Notes: a model not told the origin generated them from the sequence alone. A stretch of 64,000 bases of DNA from Rhizobiaceae bacterium (GCA_030065115.1 JASJDO010000001.1:1-64000), one strand, 5' to 3'; shown: positions 37,357-47,051, counted from the first letter of the stretch. Numbers and translations are program-made.

Positions 37357-37998
37357 ATGGAATTTATCCCGTCGCTTCCCATCTTGTCGGCTTTCACCCT
37401 GGCCGGGCTTGCGCTGACGTTGACACCGGGGCCTGACATGACACTTTTTCTCGGACGGGCACTCACTCAGGGAAGGGCAGCTGGTATGGCTGCAATGCTT
37501 GGCGCCTCTTCTGGGATCGTCATTCATACACTCCTTGCAGCATTTGGTATCTCTGCCTTGATTCAGGCTTCGCCGGTTGGATTTCTGATTTTGAAAGTGG
37601 TGGGTGCGCTTTATCTGCTCTGGCTTGCCATACAGGCAATTCGAGAGGGTTCAGCATTTTCCTTAGAGGCGGGAGAAACAAGAAAAGTAAGTCTGTTCAA
37701 TAATTGGCTGACCGGCATAGGCATCAACATGTTGAACCCGAAGATTGTGATCTTTTTCATTACCTTCCTGCCGCAATTTGTAACCACAACTGACCCACAC
37801 GCAGCAGGAAAGATGGTTTTTCTAGGTTTCTATTTTATTGTGATCGCAATTATATGCTCATTTTTCCTGATCTTTGCAGTCGATCAGGTCGCTGATTCAC
37901 TGAAGCGTAATCCGAAGATTACCAGAATTATTGATTGGGTATTTGCAGGTGTTTTTTCAGCCTTCGCTGTGCGGATTCTCTTCACCGAGCGCGGATAA
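37357..37998 (+). CDS. LysE/RhtB-family amino acid exporter
   Basis: This inner-membrane exporter of 213 residues has about six helices. The family signature TLTPGPDMTLFLGRAL is near residue 25, followed by GILxGASSG-like MLGASSGIVIHTLLAA and the NWLTGIGINMLNPKIVIFF segment. The exported substrate may be lysine, arginine, threonine or another amino acid. It stands divergent from argG, which might hint at arginine efflux, but the distance of 110 bases proves nothing. Its last 42 bases overlap the next gene on the other strand. Confidence 0.93.
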   Translation: MEFIPSLPILSAFTLAGLALTLTPGPDMTLFLGRALTQGRAAGMAAMLGASSGIVIHTLLAAFGISALIQASPVGFLILKVVGALYLLWLAIQAIREGSAFSLEAGETRKVSLFNNWLTGIGINMLNPKIVIFFITFLPQFVTTTDPHAAGKMVFLGFYFIVIAIICSFFLIFAVDQVADSLKRNPKITRIIDWVFAGVFSAFAVRILFTERG

Positions 37999-38463
37999 CC
38001 ATTCGCCTGAATTGCGCCCTGCAATAAGCCAGTAGAAAAACGCTGCTACAAATCCGCTGGCAAGCGACACGATCACGGTGCCGTTCGCGGGCATCGCGCC
38101 TTGTGGGAGCGCAAGTGCTGAAAACATGACGAAAAGTGCGCATAGGCCACCAAGCACGAGATGAACGGTCATACTCTGCCAACGCATGAGTTCACTGATT
38201 GCAATTGCGATGGTGACAGGCAATGTTGCCAGGCCTGCAAGTTGGAAGCTTGCGATTGTTCCAACGACAAATGAAGCAACTGCGAGAATGGTCCGGTCCG
38301 TATCAGGACTGAAAACGGATGTGCCATCAACTGTATTGGCAAGCTCTGGAAACATACCGGACACAAGACCAAAGCCGATGAACAGAGACCCGGCCAACAA
38401 TGCGAGCAGCAACGCGAAGCCAATCACAAACAGTCTGCCGATGAGATAAAGAACCAGTTTCAT
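37957..38463 (-). CDS. Small membrane protein of unknown function
   Basis: I do not recognise this 168-residue protein. It has four likely membrane helices: VIGFALLLALLAGSLFIGFG, LAVASFVVGTIASFQLAG with a possible continuation, VHLVLGGLCALFVMFSAL, and VIVSLASGFVAAFFYWLIAG. A loop of charged and acidic residues lies between the first two. It ends in a 42-base overlap with the convergent LysE gene. Another small membrane protein gene lies 26 bases upstream, so the two may be a pair. The start ATG is at the beginning of the first helix. Confidence 0.7.
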   Translation of the reverse strand: MKLVLYLIGRLFVIGFALLLALLAGSLFIGFGLVSGMFPELANTVDGTSVFSPDTDRTILAVASFVVGTIASFQLAGLATLPVTIAIAISELMRWQSMTVHLVLGGLCALFVMFSALALPQGAMPANGTVIVSLASGFVAAFFYWLIAGRNSGEWLSALGEENPHSEG

Positions 38464-38489
38464 GGACGTGTGTTAGCAGAAACCTTTTC

Positions 38490-38912
38490 CTATGCCGACA
38501 GAATTTTCTGACGCCAGCGATAATATGCATATGCACCGCTTGCGCCTCCAGGTAGCGAGCATACCGGTATCCAGATGCCTTGAACAAAATGTCCGCCGAG
38601 AAAAAGCGCCAAGAGGAAATGGGCCAGAATAGCAGTTACTACGCCACAGATGCAGTAATATCCGACTGTGTGACGGTTGGATTTTGCGGCGTAGAAGACG
38701 GTCATCAAAAATCCCGGAAGAGCCGTAGCAAGTGTATATAAGATGCCTGCCCAGAAAACTACCAGTGCACCTTCAAGTGTGTTGTGAAATGAGCCAAACC
38801 GCCCGCCATCAGGGAATATAGTGGGTGCAAATATGAAGAATTCTGTCACAAAAACCGCAACAACTACAGCAATACAATAGCCAACCACAAAGAGTAATAT
38901 TTTTGATTTCAT
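38490..38912 (-). CDS. Small membrane protein of unknown function
   Basis: This 140-residue protein has about four hydrophobic helices (ILLFVVGYCIAVVVAVFVTEF; a middle VVFWAGILYTLATALPGFLMTVFY; YYCICGVVTAILAHFLLALFL; and a C-terminal VCSLPGGASGAYAYY). I do not recognise the family. The ATG at 38912 was preferred because it gives a lysine followed directly by the first helix. An upstream start at 38990 would add a cysteine-rich stretch without a hydrophobic segment. It precedes the other small membrane protein gene on the same strand. Confidence 0.7.
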   Translation of the reverse strand: MKSKILLFVVGYCIAVVVAVFVTEFFIFAPTIFPDGGRFGSFHNTLEGALVVFWAGILYTLATALPGFLMTVFYAAKSNRHTVGYYCICGVVTAILAHFLLALFLGGHFVQGIWIPVCSLPGGASGAYAYYRWRQKILSA

Positions 38913-39010
38913 CAGCGGATTCACTTTGAATTGGCTTCGATTGAAACTGACACTAGGTTTGCTGTGTGCACAAATCCTGCATGAATTCACCAGTATTTTT
39001 GGAGATGGGC

Positions 39011-40243
39011 CTATTCTCCATGCCCTGCGATCATCATGGCTTCCAGTGCCAAGCGATCGGTTTTTTTCAGGCGCTCGGATTCTGATTTGAGTTGTCCGCA
39101 GGCTGCCAGAATGTCATCGCCCCGGGTTTTGCGAATCGGTGACGCATAGCCGTTGGCGTTGATGAAATCGGCGAATTTTTCGATCTGTTCCCAATCAGAA
39201 CATTCATAGCTGGAGCCCGGCCAGGGATTGAAAGGAATAAGATTGATCTTTGCTGGAACGCCCTTCAATAGGCGCACCAGTTCCTTGGCATCGGCAAGCG
39301 AATCGTTCACGCCCTTGAGCATCACATATTCAAACGTGATCCGCCGTGCATTTGAAAGCCCCGGATAATTGCGACAGGCGTCCATCAACTCCTTCAGCGG
39401 GAATTTTTTGTTTATCGGTACCAATTCATCGCGCAATTCGTCGTTCACTGCGTGCAGGGAAATCGCCAACATGACACCGATTTCGTCACCAGTGCGCGGG
39501 ATGAAGGGAACCACACCGGATGTAGACAGTGTGATCCTGCGTCTTGAGAGCGAAAGGCCGTCTCCGTCAGAAGCGATCAACAAGGCTTGTTTGACATTGT
39601 CGAAATTATAAAGCGGTTCACCCATCCCCATCATAACTATATTGGATACTTTGCGTCCCTCAGAGGGAACGATTGCTCCCGCAGGTGTATCTTTGTCCGG
39701 GAAATCGCCCAAACGGTCACGCGCTACCAACAATTGCGCCAGGATTTCGCCTGATGTCAGGTTCCGCACAAGTTTCTGTGTCCCTGTGTGGCAAAACGAG
39801 CAGGTCAATGCGCAGCCGACCTGAGATGATATACACAGCGTTCCGCGTCCCTCTTCGGGGATATAGACGGTTTCGATTTCGACCGGTTTTCCAGCGCCAA
39901 GCGAGGGAAATTGCATCAGCCATTTGCGGGTGCCGTCATTTGAAATCTGTTCTTCAACGATCTTCGGGCGGGCAATGTCGAACTTTTCCTCCAGCATTGC
40001 CCGAAAATCCTTCGACAGGTTCTTCATGTCGGAAAAATCCGATATCCCGCGGATGTAAAGCCAATGCCAGATTTGGCTGACCCGCATTTTCACTTGTTTT
40101 TCAGGAACGCCCTCGGCTCGAAGAGCATCGGCCATTTGCTCGCGGCTCATGCCAACCAGCGATGGTTTGTCACCGGTAGCTGGCTTCAAAGCGTCAAGTT
40201 TCGAGCGTGTTTGGGTATCTGTTAGATCAAGGGATATGGACAT
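39011..40243 (-). CDS. rlmN: Dual-specificity 23S rRNA A2503 / tRNA A37 C2-methyltransferase
   Basis: RlmN is a radical-SAM enzyme that methylates C2 of A2503 in 23S rRNA and of A37 in some tRNAs. The 410-residue protein has the iron-sulfur motif [13 protein letters not shown], the SAM-binding [13 protein letters not shown], and the methyl-carrying cysteine near the C-terminus in [11 protein letters not shown]. The N-terminal [19 protein letters not shown] matches the RlmN RNA-binding region. It starts just downstream of ialB's end, 61 bases away on the same strand read right to left. Confidence 0.97.
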   Translation of the reverse strand: MSISLDLTDTQTRSKLDALKPATGDKPSLVGMSREQMADALRAEGVPEKQVKMRVSQIWHWLYIRGISDFSDMKNLSKDFRAMLEEKFDIARPKIVEEQISNDGTRKWLMQFPSLGAGKPVEIETVYIPEEGRGTLCISSQVGCALTCSFCHTGTQKLVRNLTSGEILAQLLVARDRLGDFPDKDTPAGAIVPSEGRKVSNIVMMGMGEPLYNFDNVKQALLIASDGDGLSLSRRRITLSTSGVVPFIPRTGDEIGVMLAISLHAVNDELRDELVPINKKFPLKELMDACRNYPGLSNARRITFEYVMLKGVNDSLADAKELVRLLKGVPAKINLIPFNPWPGSSYECSDWEQIEKFADFINANGYASPIRKTRGDDILAACGQLKSESERLKKTDRLALEAMMIAGHGE

Positions 40244-40304
40244 GGCGATCCATTACCACGAGATGGTTGCCAAATCACGCCAAATTTGAAGGGAGAAGTT
40301 GCCC

Positions 40305-40820
40305 TTAGCTGCAGTTCGCGATTTCTTTCAGGGAAGCGGTAACACCCGACAGAGAGTATGAGTAACTCGTCTGGGTTCCCCGACGTGACTGGCCGGTGAC
40401 AGACATTTTGCTGCCTGCCCGCATCGCTGCGACCACTGTTGGCTCTTCAGCCGGGTTCTCAATCCATGCATTGCTGCCCTTGGTGAACATTGAAAATGTC
40501 TTGCCATCAATGTTCAGGGTTACTTTGGAATTGTCCGCAAACGGATAGCCGACTGTAAATTGTGGTTCCAGATTTGTGCCTTGGCCAGGATGTTTTGCCA
40601 GCATGAAGAACACATCGCCATGATCGCGATCAGATGGTTCTTTTTGGGTTGGAATTGAAAGCACATAGCACACTTTGCCCGCACCGCCATTATGTGTGTA
40701 AGCACCCCATGCATTGTGCTGCTTGATGCGCGTTGGCGCCTGGGCCAGTGCCGCTGTTGAAAGGGTTGCTGCCAGAAGTGCGCCGCTAACCGCGCTTGCC
40801 AAAACAAGTTTTGTCTTCAT
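40305..40820 (-). CDS. Invasion-associated locus B (IalB) family secreted protein
   Basis: This exported protein has 171 residues, with a clear signal peptide (MKTKLVLASAVSGALLAATL..., cleavage after ALA near residue 26). The body has the IalB-family features GAYTHNGGAGKVCYVLS, GDVFFMLAKHPGQ, a two-cysteine pattern (near the start and the last residues ANCS) and VVAAMRAGSKMSVTG. Bartonella IalB helps erythrocyte invasion, but family members are common in free-living Hyphomicrobiales, with no known function. Upstream (40868-40901) are phased TTAA elements. Confidence 0.9.
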   Translation of the reverse strand: MKTKLVLASAVSGALLAATLSTAALAQAPTRIKQHNAWGAYTHNGGAGKVCYVLSIPTQKEPSDRDHGDVFFMLAKHPGQGTNLEPQFTVGYPFADNSKVTLNIDGKTFSMFTKGSNAWIENPAEEPTVVAAMRAGSKMSVTGQSRRGTQTSYSYSLSGVTASLKEIANCS

Positions 40821-40867
40821 GTCCCGATCTTCGTCCCGTATTCCACCGCAAAGCGGATTGATCTTTG

Positions 40868-40901
40868 TTAATTGCCCTTAATATGCGTTAACAAAACTTA
40901 T
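40868..40901. promoter_or_regulatory. Phased TTAA elements upstream of ialB-like gene
   Basis: TTAA occurs at 40868, 40878 and 40888, then TTAT at 40898, exactly 10 bases apart, about 50 to 80 bases upstream of the ialB-like ATG. One helical turn between copies suggests a protein-bound or curved region. The spacing is six bases between the motifs, while the CtrA box has seven, so I do not call it a CtrA site. Confidence 0.35.
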
Positions 40902-41037
40902 CAAATCGTAAACGAATTGAATAAAATTGTCAGTTTTGGTCGGGCAAATCACTCTCGTCATCACAGATTATGTAGACTTGAAACAAAATCAAGGCAGGAT
41001 TCTGACTGGCAGATCACAAATTCGGCTTTTTGTGTGA

Positions 41038-41574
41038 CTAGGGAAGCCTAGTGCCTCCCGAATACAGCCTTTTGCCATGAATATGTGGCTGTTTGTCTTC
41101 CACCGGTCCGCCAGCCCCAATCGGTCTTTCTGCAAAGCGACCCATGGAATGCATCCGGTCATACATGACAACCACACCTGCCATGGCGACATTAATACAG
41201 AAATTCATGGGAATTTTCACAGTGTAGTCACACCGTTCAATCATCTCTGGCGAAAGAGAGCCTCCTTCGGGACCCAGAACATAGGCTGCACGGGTTGGAT
41301 GTCTGAAACTGGGTAGGTCCACGGCGTCGGGCGTCAATTCCACGCCAACCAAGGTGCAATCATCGGGCATTTGCATGGTTGCCACGTTGGGATAGGAGTA
41401 CCAGGGCACATGATCCTGTGATTTGGCAGTATCTGATTTCGGAGCGCCAATACGCTTGGCTGGGGCAACAGTGAAAATAAATTTGGCACCGAATCCATGG
41501 GCAGATCTGGCGAGATTGCCAAAATTCATGGGCTTTGAAATGCCTTCGACCCCAATACCAAAATATCCGCGCAT
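41038..41574 (-). CDS. SpoU-family RNA 2'-O-methyltransferase
   Basis: This 178-residue SAM-dependent enzyme of the SPOUT class has the three family motifs: NFGNLARSAHGFGA (motif 1), YVLGPEGGSLSPEMIERCD (motif 2) and VKIPMNFCINVAMAGVVVMYDR (motif 3). It belongs to the small TrmH/TrmL-like proteins. Substrate could be a tRNA position; the typical serine before NVA in motif 3 is cysteine-isoleucine here, so I leave the target open. AAGG stands before the ATG. Confidence 0.9.
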   Translation of the reverse strand: MRGYFGIGVEGISKPMNFGNLARSAHGFGAKFIFTVAPAKRIGAPKSDTAKSQDHVPWYSYPNVATMQMPDDCTLVGVELTPDAVDLPSFRHPTRAAYVLGPEGGSLSPEMIERCDYTVKIPMNFCINVAMAGVVVMYDRMHSMGRFAERPIGAGGPVEDKQPHIHGKRLYSGGTRLP

Positions 41575-41627
41575 GGTTTTCGCCTTTGTCTAACGGGCAA
41601 GGCAATACGGGAAGGGTCAGGAAAAGT

Positions 41628-41993
41628 CTACTCTTTCAGTTTTTCCCGGGCAGCTTCGCGATGACCATCAGTGATGTGACTTTTGACAGCGGTGTAGGCT
41701 GCTGTGAGCACGGCGATATCGTCCGTCAAGCCAAAGCCGATCAGAAAGTCGGGAATCGAATCAAGCGGCAGAATGAAGTAGGCAAGGGCTGCCAACAATA
41801 TACCACGGACTTTTGGCGGCGTTTCAGGATCAAGCGCGCAATAGTAGCAAGCGATTACCTCATCCATGAAGGGGATGCGGTTTGCGGCAGTTTTCGCTTT
41901 TTCCCAGAATTTTTCCCTGATTTCCTGCGCACGGGATTTTTGCTCAGCATCATCGCCTGGCATCAGGATTTCGTCGATTTCAACTTTTTTCAT
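41628..41993 (-). CDS. YkvA-family DUF1232 protein
   Basis: This 121-residue protein contains the DUF1232 signature YFILPLDSIPDFLIGFGLTDDIAVLTAAY in a hydrophobic stretch that probably crosses or inserts into the membrane, with a charged helical N-terminus (AQEIREKFWEKAKTA). The function is unknown. GGGAG before the ATG supports the start. It lies between the SpoU methyltransferase and phhB genes on the same strand, without an evident functional link. Confidence 0.88.
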   Translation of the reverse strand: MKKVEIDEILMPGDDAEQKSRAQEIREKFWEKAKTAANRIPFMDEVIACYYCALDPETPPKVRGILLAALAYFILPLDSIPDFLIGFGLTDDIAVLTAAYTAVKSHITDGHREAAREKLKE

Positions 41994-42035
41994 GGTTCTC
42001 CCTTGTTGTTCAAATGGGAGTTCTCGGACACTGAA

Positions 42036-42329
42036 TCAAGCAGATGCAAAGATATTGAGTGCTTTAGCAAGCTTGATGTCGAGTTCAGTAAGACCATCAA
42101 CGTCATGGGTGGCAAGGGTTACATCAACCGTCTTATAAACGTTGAACCATTCGGGATGATGGTCAAGCTTCTCTGCTTTCAGCGCGGCGCGGGCCATAAA
42201 TCCAAAGGCCTGATTAAAATTGTCGAACACGAACTCTTTTCTGATCGCTTCACGTCCGTCCACAAGTTCCCAGCCGTCCAATTCGGATAAAGCATCAGAA
42301 ATTTCATCTGCTGTAAGTCTAATAGGCAT
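42036..42329 (-). CDS. phhB: 4a-hydroxytetrahydrobiopterin (pterin-4a-carbinolamine) dehydratase
   Basis: The enzyme recycles the pterin cofactor after aromatic hydroxylation; many bacteria without phenylalanine hydroxylase also carry it. The 97-residue protein has the active-site motif [17 protein letters not shown] with its histidines and the [11 protein letters not shown] segment. The ATG at 42329 was chosen over one six codons upstream because it overlaps the thpR end by 11 bases; either is possible. The length matches the family. Confidence 0.93.
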   Translation of the reverse strand: MPIRLTADEISDALSELDGWELVDGREAIRKEFVFDNFNQAFGFMARAALKAEKLDHHPEWFNVYKTVDVTLATHDVDGLTELDIKLAKALNIFASA

Positions 42330-42882
42330 GGGCTGTTTCTTTCTCAATCAGGTCGTAACTCTCTTCTATCACATATGGACCACCGCCAATTGAGTTTCGA
42401 GAAGAAAACAAGACAAACCTGGTCACATCAAAGTCGATACTTTGAAATCCTCCGCGTCCTGAGAGGTATTTTGCGATATCGGGAGTTTTAGCTCCACGGA
42501 TCCGCGCAAGGGTCACATGCGGTTTGTATTTTCGTCCCGATGCGTTCATTCCGATTTGTTGACAGATGCGTTCATGCTCAGCCTGTAATTCAAAGAGCGG
42601 TTCTGAGCGCGAAATTCCGGCAAACAAAGAATGGGGTTTGGAGCCGCCAAAGGCATCGACGTTTTCAAGATGCAGGGAGAAGGGCTCGGTTTTTACCCGT
42701 TCCAATGCATAGCTCAACTCTCGCGCCATACTCATTTCCACATCGCCTATAAAACGCAGGGTAATATGCAGGTTTTCCCGATCAATCCATCGTGCACCTG
42801 GAAGTCCGCCCTGAAGCAAAGAAAGCTGCATTGCCACATGTGCCGGGATTTCAAGAGCGGTAAATAGTCTTGGTATGGTCAA
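42319..42882 (-). CDS. thpR: RNA 2',3'-cyclic phosphodiesterase (LigT/ThpR)
   Basis: This 187-residue member of the 2H phosphoesterase superfamily has the two tetrapeptide motifs of the active site: HITL in [12 protein letters not shown] and HVTL in [12 protein letters not shown]. The family opens 2',3'-cyclic phosphates at RNA ends. The only plausible start is a TTG at 42882, with AGAGGA very close in front. Its end overlaps phhB by 11 bases, so translation may be coupled. Confidence 0.92.
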   Translation of the reverse strand: MTIPRLFTALEIPAHVAMQLSLLQGGLPGARWIDRENLHITLRFIGDVEMSMARELSYALERVKTEPFSLHLENVDAFGGSKPHSLFAGISRSEPLFELQAEHERICQQIGMNASGRKYKPHVTLARIRGAKTPDIAKYLSGRGGFQSIDFDVTRFVLFSSRNSIGGGPYVIEESYDLIEKETAHAY

Positions 42883-42980
42883 ATCCTCTATTGAGGAACG
42901 AATCGATTGCAGACAGGCTAGTGCTTAAAGTGTGACAGTTTTCGCTAAGAATGAAAACCGGATGGAGAGGCAAGGCACAA

Positions 42981-43628
42981 TTAACAGGTCTCTGCGAGTA
43001 GTTTTTCCACAAAAGGCAATGAGCGTTCCACAATGACAGCGATACCCTTGGTATTTGGATGAATGCCGTCACTCTGGTTCAAATCGCGTTCTGCGGCAAC
43101 TCCGTCCAGAAAGAACGGGTACAGCAACACATCATGCTTTTCTGCAAGTTCAGGGTAAATCGCATTAAACGCCTGTCCGTAAGCACCTCCCATATTGGGC
43201 GGGGCCATCATGCCAGCAAGCATGACATTAATACTCTTCAGTTTGAGTTTACTGATGATCTCATCGAGGTTTTTTCTGGTTTGTTCAACGGGGATGCCGC
43301 GTAGCGCATCATTGGCTCCGAGTTCTAGAAGAACTGCATCGGTATCGTCTCCCAAAGACCATTCGAGACGTGCCAATCCACCGCTTGTGGTGTCTCCGGA
43401 CACTCCCGCATTCACAACTTCAAGACCGTTTTGCTCTGAAAATATGGATGCCAGTTTTTCAGGATATGCTTCTCCGGGAGGAAGTCCATAGCCTGCAACC
43501 AGACTGTCGCCTAATATGACGAGCTTCTTACCATCGCATTGCAGATTGCTTGCATGTGTAGGACCGCCGAGGGCAAGCAAAGACAGAAAGATTACCAATC
43601 CGTAATACAAGTGTGGTTTTAAATTCAT
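42981..43628 (-). CDS. GDSL-family arylesterase, TesA-like
   Basis: This SGNH-fold hydrolase has 215 residues and a signal peptide or anchor (YYGLVIFLSLLALGG). Block I is VILGDSLVAGYGL with the nucleophile serine, followed by VNAGVSGDTTSGG, LLELGANDALRG and the catalytic DGIHPN near the C-terminus. It probably acts in the periplasm as esterase/thioesterase/lysophospholipase, like TesA. The divergent partner genes are a YbbA-YbbP-like ABC pair, an arrangement found in many proteobacteria, E. coli included. Confidence 0.93.
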   Translation of the reverse strand: MNLKPHLYYGLVIFLSLLALGGPTHASNLQCDGKKLVILGDSLVAGYGLPPGEAYPEKLASIFSEQNGLEVVNAGVSGDTTSGGLARLEWSLGDDTDAVLLELGANDALRGIPVEQTRKNLDEIISKLKLKSINVMLAGMMAPPNMGGAYGQAFNAIYPELAEKHDVLLYPFFLDGVAAERDLNQSDGIHPNTKGIAVIVERSLPFVEKLLAETC

Positions 43629-43680
43629 GGCAAGACCCCATATGGATGACTTAAACGACTTATCTGGAGTGTGAATCGCT

Positions 43681-44361
43681 TTGAAACAAGATTTGGCACA
43701 CGCAATTTTTATCAGAGATCTTCACCTCTTTCTCGGCGACAAGGCTTCCCGGGTCCATGTTCTTAAAGGGATGGATCTGGAAATCGCCCCTGCAACATCA
43801 ACCGGTATCGTGGGGCCTTCCGGTTCAGGTAAGTCCACGTTACTGATGGTGATCGCCGGTCTGGAACGAGCGGATAGCGGACGAGTTGAGATTAACGGTG
43901 TAGATATCACAGGCATGACCGAAGATGCGCTTGCGGCGTTTCGCGGGCGCAATGTGGGCATTGTTTTCCAGTCGTTTCACCTTATTCCCAATATGACAGC
44001 ACAGGAAAATGTGGCTGTTCCGCTGGAGCTTTCCGGCAAAAGCGATGCAATGGATATTGCTGCGAAAGAGCTGGAGGCGGTTGGACTTGCCCAGCGTCTC
44101 AATCATTATCCTGCTCAACTTTCCGGCGGCGAACAGCAGCGCGTTGCCCTTGCCCGCGCACTAGCGCCATCCCCTTCTGTGCTGATTGCTGATGAGCCGA
44201 CGGGTAACCTTGACGGCGAGACCGGTCGCCAGATAGCAGACTTGTTGTTTGAGCGTCAGCGCGACAAGGGAACTACCCTTGTGCTTGTGACCCATGATCC
44301 CAAACTTGCCGAACGCTGCGACCGCATGGTGCCGGTCCGTTCCGGCATAATTGAGGCTTAA
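43681..44361 (+). CDS. ABC transporter ATP-binding protein, YbbA/LolD type
   Basis: This 226-residue ATPase of the MacB/LolD group drives FtsX-type permeases. It has Walker [12 protein letters not shown], the Q-loop [17 protein letters not shown], the signature [15 protein letters not shown], and Walker [14 protein letters not shown]. The chosen start is a TTG at 43681, because no ATG or GTG lies in frame before the first strand. The permease gene follows after five bases. Divergence from tesA matches the ybbAP-tesA arrangement. Confidence 0.93.
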   Translation: MKQDLAHAIFIRDLHLFLGDKASRVHVLKGMDLEIAPATSTGIVGPSGSGKSTLLMVIAGLERADSGRVEINGVDITGMTEDALAAFRGRNVGIVFQSFHLIPNMTAQENVAVPLELSGKSDAMDIAAKELEAVGLAQRLNHYPAQLSGGEQQRVALARALAPSPSVLIADEPTGNLDGETGRQIADLLFERQRDKGTTLVLVTHDPKLAERCDRMVPVRSGIIEA

Positions 44362-44366
44362 CTTAA

Positions 44367-46901
44367 ATGGGTTCGGATACGGGTTTCTTTCTCGCTCTCA
44401 GATTCGCATTGCGTGAAATGCGTGGCGGGCTGCGAGGGTTTTACATTTTTCTTGGTTGCATTGCTCTGGGAGTTGCCGCCATTGGTGGGGTAAACAGTGT
44501 TGCCCGTTCCATTACATCCGGGATTTCTGCTGAAGGTCAGGCCATCCTTGGTGGCGATTTGTCATTCTCGCTGGTGCAGCGTGAGGCGAGCGCCGAACAG
44601 CTTTCATTCTTAAATGAACAGGGGACGGTCACAAAACTGATCACCATGCGCGCGATGACACGGTTGCCAGATGGTTCAGATCAAACGTTGGTTGAACTCA
44701 AAGCGGTAGACGACATTTATCCGGTCTATGGTGAGTTTACAGATGCAGATGGAAACCTGGTTGAACTTGCAGACAATGAAGCAGTTGCAGAACCTGTCTT
44801 GTTTGAACGGTTTGGTATCGAGCCGGGAACCGAAATTGAAATCGGTAAGGCGAAATTTGTTCTCAAATCAGCGATTGGAAATGAACCAGACCGAGTAGGT
44901 GAGAATATCGGCTTTGGTCCAAGAATGCTGATATCACTTGGTGGGATGGAGAAGACCGGATTGATCCAGCCCGGTTCACTGGTGCGTTATCACTATAAAA
45001 TCAAACTGAACGAACCAACAGAAGCCAAAATTACCGAAGTTTCTGAAGCTGCTGAAGCGCAATTTCCTGATGCTGGTTGGCGGATTCGTTCCCGGGATCG
45101 GGCTGCACCGGCGCTGACCAGAAGTGTGGACCGGTTCTCACAGTTTCTCACTCTGGTAGGTCTTACCTCACTGGTGGTGGGTGGCGTGGGAGTTGCCAAT
45201 GCGACAAGGGCTTTCCTCGAAACCAAACGGTCGGTTATTGCGACACTAAAGAGTGTTGGTGCATCCGGCAGGTTTGTTTTTCAATTGTATCTGGCGCAAA
45301 TCCTGCTGATGACCGGACTGGGAATTTTATTGGGCATCGGCCTTGCAATCGCCATGCCTTACGCTGCTCGGGGGGCGTTAGGAAGCATACTCCCGGTTTC
45401 GGATGGTTCGCTCGTTTTCATTCCGTCGTTGATGCTGGGTGCGTTTTATGGGCTTCTGACGTCATTAATCTTTGCGATTTGGCCACTGGCAGTGGCACAA
45501 GAAGTCAAACCTACAGAACTGTTCCGAGCGAGTAGTTTTGCTCTCTCTAGACGGTTTCCCAAGGCGATTTACGTCTTTACATTGTTTGTTTTGATCTACA
45601 CTCTGGTTGGAACCGCCATTTATTTCTCTGACAATCGCTTTATTTCGGTGGTCTTTATTTCGGCGATTGCATGCTCGTTTGTTTTGTTGCGTGTCGTTGC
45701 TATGGTGATCCAATGGATGGCGAAAAGAGCACCGCGCAGTAAATCGACTGCAATGCGGATGGCAGTTTCAAACATCCATCGCCCTGGCTCTCTAGCACCT
45801 TCGGTAATCCTTTCCCTCGGCCTTGGCCTCGCATTGTTGGTTGCGCTTGCTTCAATTGATGGAAATTTGCGCTACCAGATCAGCAATAACATTCCTGAAG
45901 ATGCACCTGACTTCTTTTTTGTTGATATTCAGAACAATGAAATCGATCAGTTCAAGGCCTCACTGAAGGCGCAGGATGATGGTGGAAAAATCATTGCTGT
46001 ACCGATGCTGCGCGGTCGCGTTATTTCTTTGAAAGGCATTCCATCAGCAGAGTATCCCGTAGAAGGGAATGGCGAATGGGTTCTGCAGGGTGATCGTGGT
46101 ATCACTTACGCCAAAAATATTCCGGAGAATTCTACTCTTTCAGAAGGTGAATGGTGGCCCGATGACTACTCAGGTCCGCCGCTGGTCTCAGTAAGTGCCG
46201 AAGAAGCTGGCGAACTTGATCTTTCAGTCGGCGATAAGGTGGTTGTCAACGTGTTGGGTCGCAATATCGAAGCAGAAATTGCGTCCCTGCGCGAAGTTCA
46301 GTGGGAAACGCTTGGTATAAACTTTGTGTTTGTCTTCTCCCCCAACACATTTGCAGGTGCGCCGCATGCGTTCCTTGCCACGTTGACGGCAAGCGATGCC
46401 GTGGCTGACAATTTTGACGGATCCTTGCTCAAGCAATTGGCAAAGGAGTTTCCAACCGTTGCAGCAGTTCGAATTCGCGATGCGCTTGATACGGTGAATA
46501 CGCTGATTGCGCAGCTTTCTACGGCGATCAGGGCTGCTGCTCTTGTGGCGCTGTTTTCATCTGTTTTGGTGTTGGCAGGGGCTCTTGCTGCTGGAAACCG
46601 GGAGCGTGTTCAGGATGCCGTTATATTAAAGACGCTTGGAGCGCAGCGGTCCAGCCTGATGAAGATGCTGGTTTATGAATACTCAATCTTGGGATTTGCT
46701 ACCGCAATTTTTGCGATTGTGGCTGGATCATTGGCTGCGTGGTTCGTCATCACGGTAATCATGGATTTCGGATTTGTTGTGTTGCCTGGTGTGAGTCTAA
46801 CGACAATATTGGTGGCATTGGCGTTTACCATAATTCTTGGACTCGCTGGCACTTGGCGTATTTTGGGACTCAAAGCCGCACCCTATTTAAGAGAATTGTA
46901 A
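44367..46901 (+). CDS. ABC transporter permease, YbbP-like FtsX family
   Basis: This 844-residue inner-membrane permease has a first helix near residue 27 (FYIFLGCIALGVAAIGGVN), a large periplasmic domain (about 50-255), four to five helices with a typical FtsX core (VGGVGVANATRAFLETKRSVIATLKSVGA), further helices around 400-460, a second extracellular domain (about 510-725), and three C-terminal helices (RIRDALDTVNT onward; DAVILKTLGAQRSSLMKML). This ten-helix, two-domain plan matches YbbP. Substrate is unknown; the family may export or extract lipids or hydrophobic compounds. Confidence 0.93.
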   Translation: MGSDTGFFLALRFALREMRGGLRGFYIFLGCIALGVAAIGGVNSVARSITSGISAEGQAILGGDLSFSLVQREASAEQLSFLNEQGTVTKLITMRAMTRLPDGSDQTLVELKAVDDIYPVYGEFTDADGNLVELADNEAVAEPVLFERFGIEPGTEIEIGKAKFVLKSAIGNEPDRVGENIGFGPRMLISLGGMEKTGLIQPGSLVRYHYKIKLNEPTEAKITEVSEAAEAQFPDAGWRIRSRDRAAPALTRSVDRFSQFLTLVGLTSLVVGGVGVANATRAFLETKRSVIATLKSVGASGRFVFQLYLAQILLMTGLGILLGIGLAIAMPYAARGALGSILPVSDGSLVFIPSLMLGAFYGLLTSLIFAIWPLAVAQEVKPTELFRASSFALSRRFPKAIYVFTLFVLIYTLVGTAIYFSDNRFISVVFISAIACSFVLLRVVAMVIQWMAKRAPRSKSTAMRMAVSNIHRPGSLAPSVILSLGLGLALLVALASIDGNLRYQISNNIPEDAPDFFFVDIQNNEIDQFKASLKAQDDGGKIIAVPMLRGRVISLKGIPSAEYPVEGNGEWVLQGDRGITYAKNIPENSTLSEGEWWPDDYSGPPLVSVSAEEAGELDLSVGDKVVVNVLGRNIEAEIASLREVQWETLGINFVFVFSPNTFAGAPHAFLATLTASDAVADNFDGSLLKQLAKEFPTVAAVRIRDALDTVNTLIAQLSTAIRAAALVALFSSVLVLAGALAAGNRERVQDAVILKTLGAQRSSLMKMLVYEYSILGFATAIFAIVAGSLAAWFVITVIMDFGFVVLPGVSLTTILVALAFTIILGLAGTWRILGLKAAPYLREL

Positions 46902-47051
46902 GGATTCGGGTGAAAAAACCTCAATATGGGTTGTTTTGAAGCAGATTCTTGGGCGTCTAAGTCTTGAGATTGCTACAATTAAACATCATATTACATCCAA
47001 GCCGCGCGTTTGCGGCGTCAACCTTTGTCATCGATGGGAGTGACCGAATAC

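Noticed and set aside
40868-40901. CtrA binding site upstream of the IalB-family gene
   Set aside because: The distance between TTAA units is six bases and not seven, so it does not fit the consensus.
41535-42290. A 251-residue plus-strand frame across the YkvA and phhB genes
   Set aside because: It spans three convincing minus-strand genes and has no recognisable domain.
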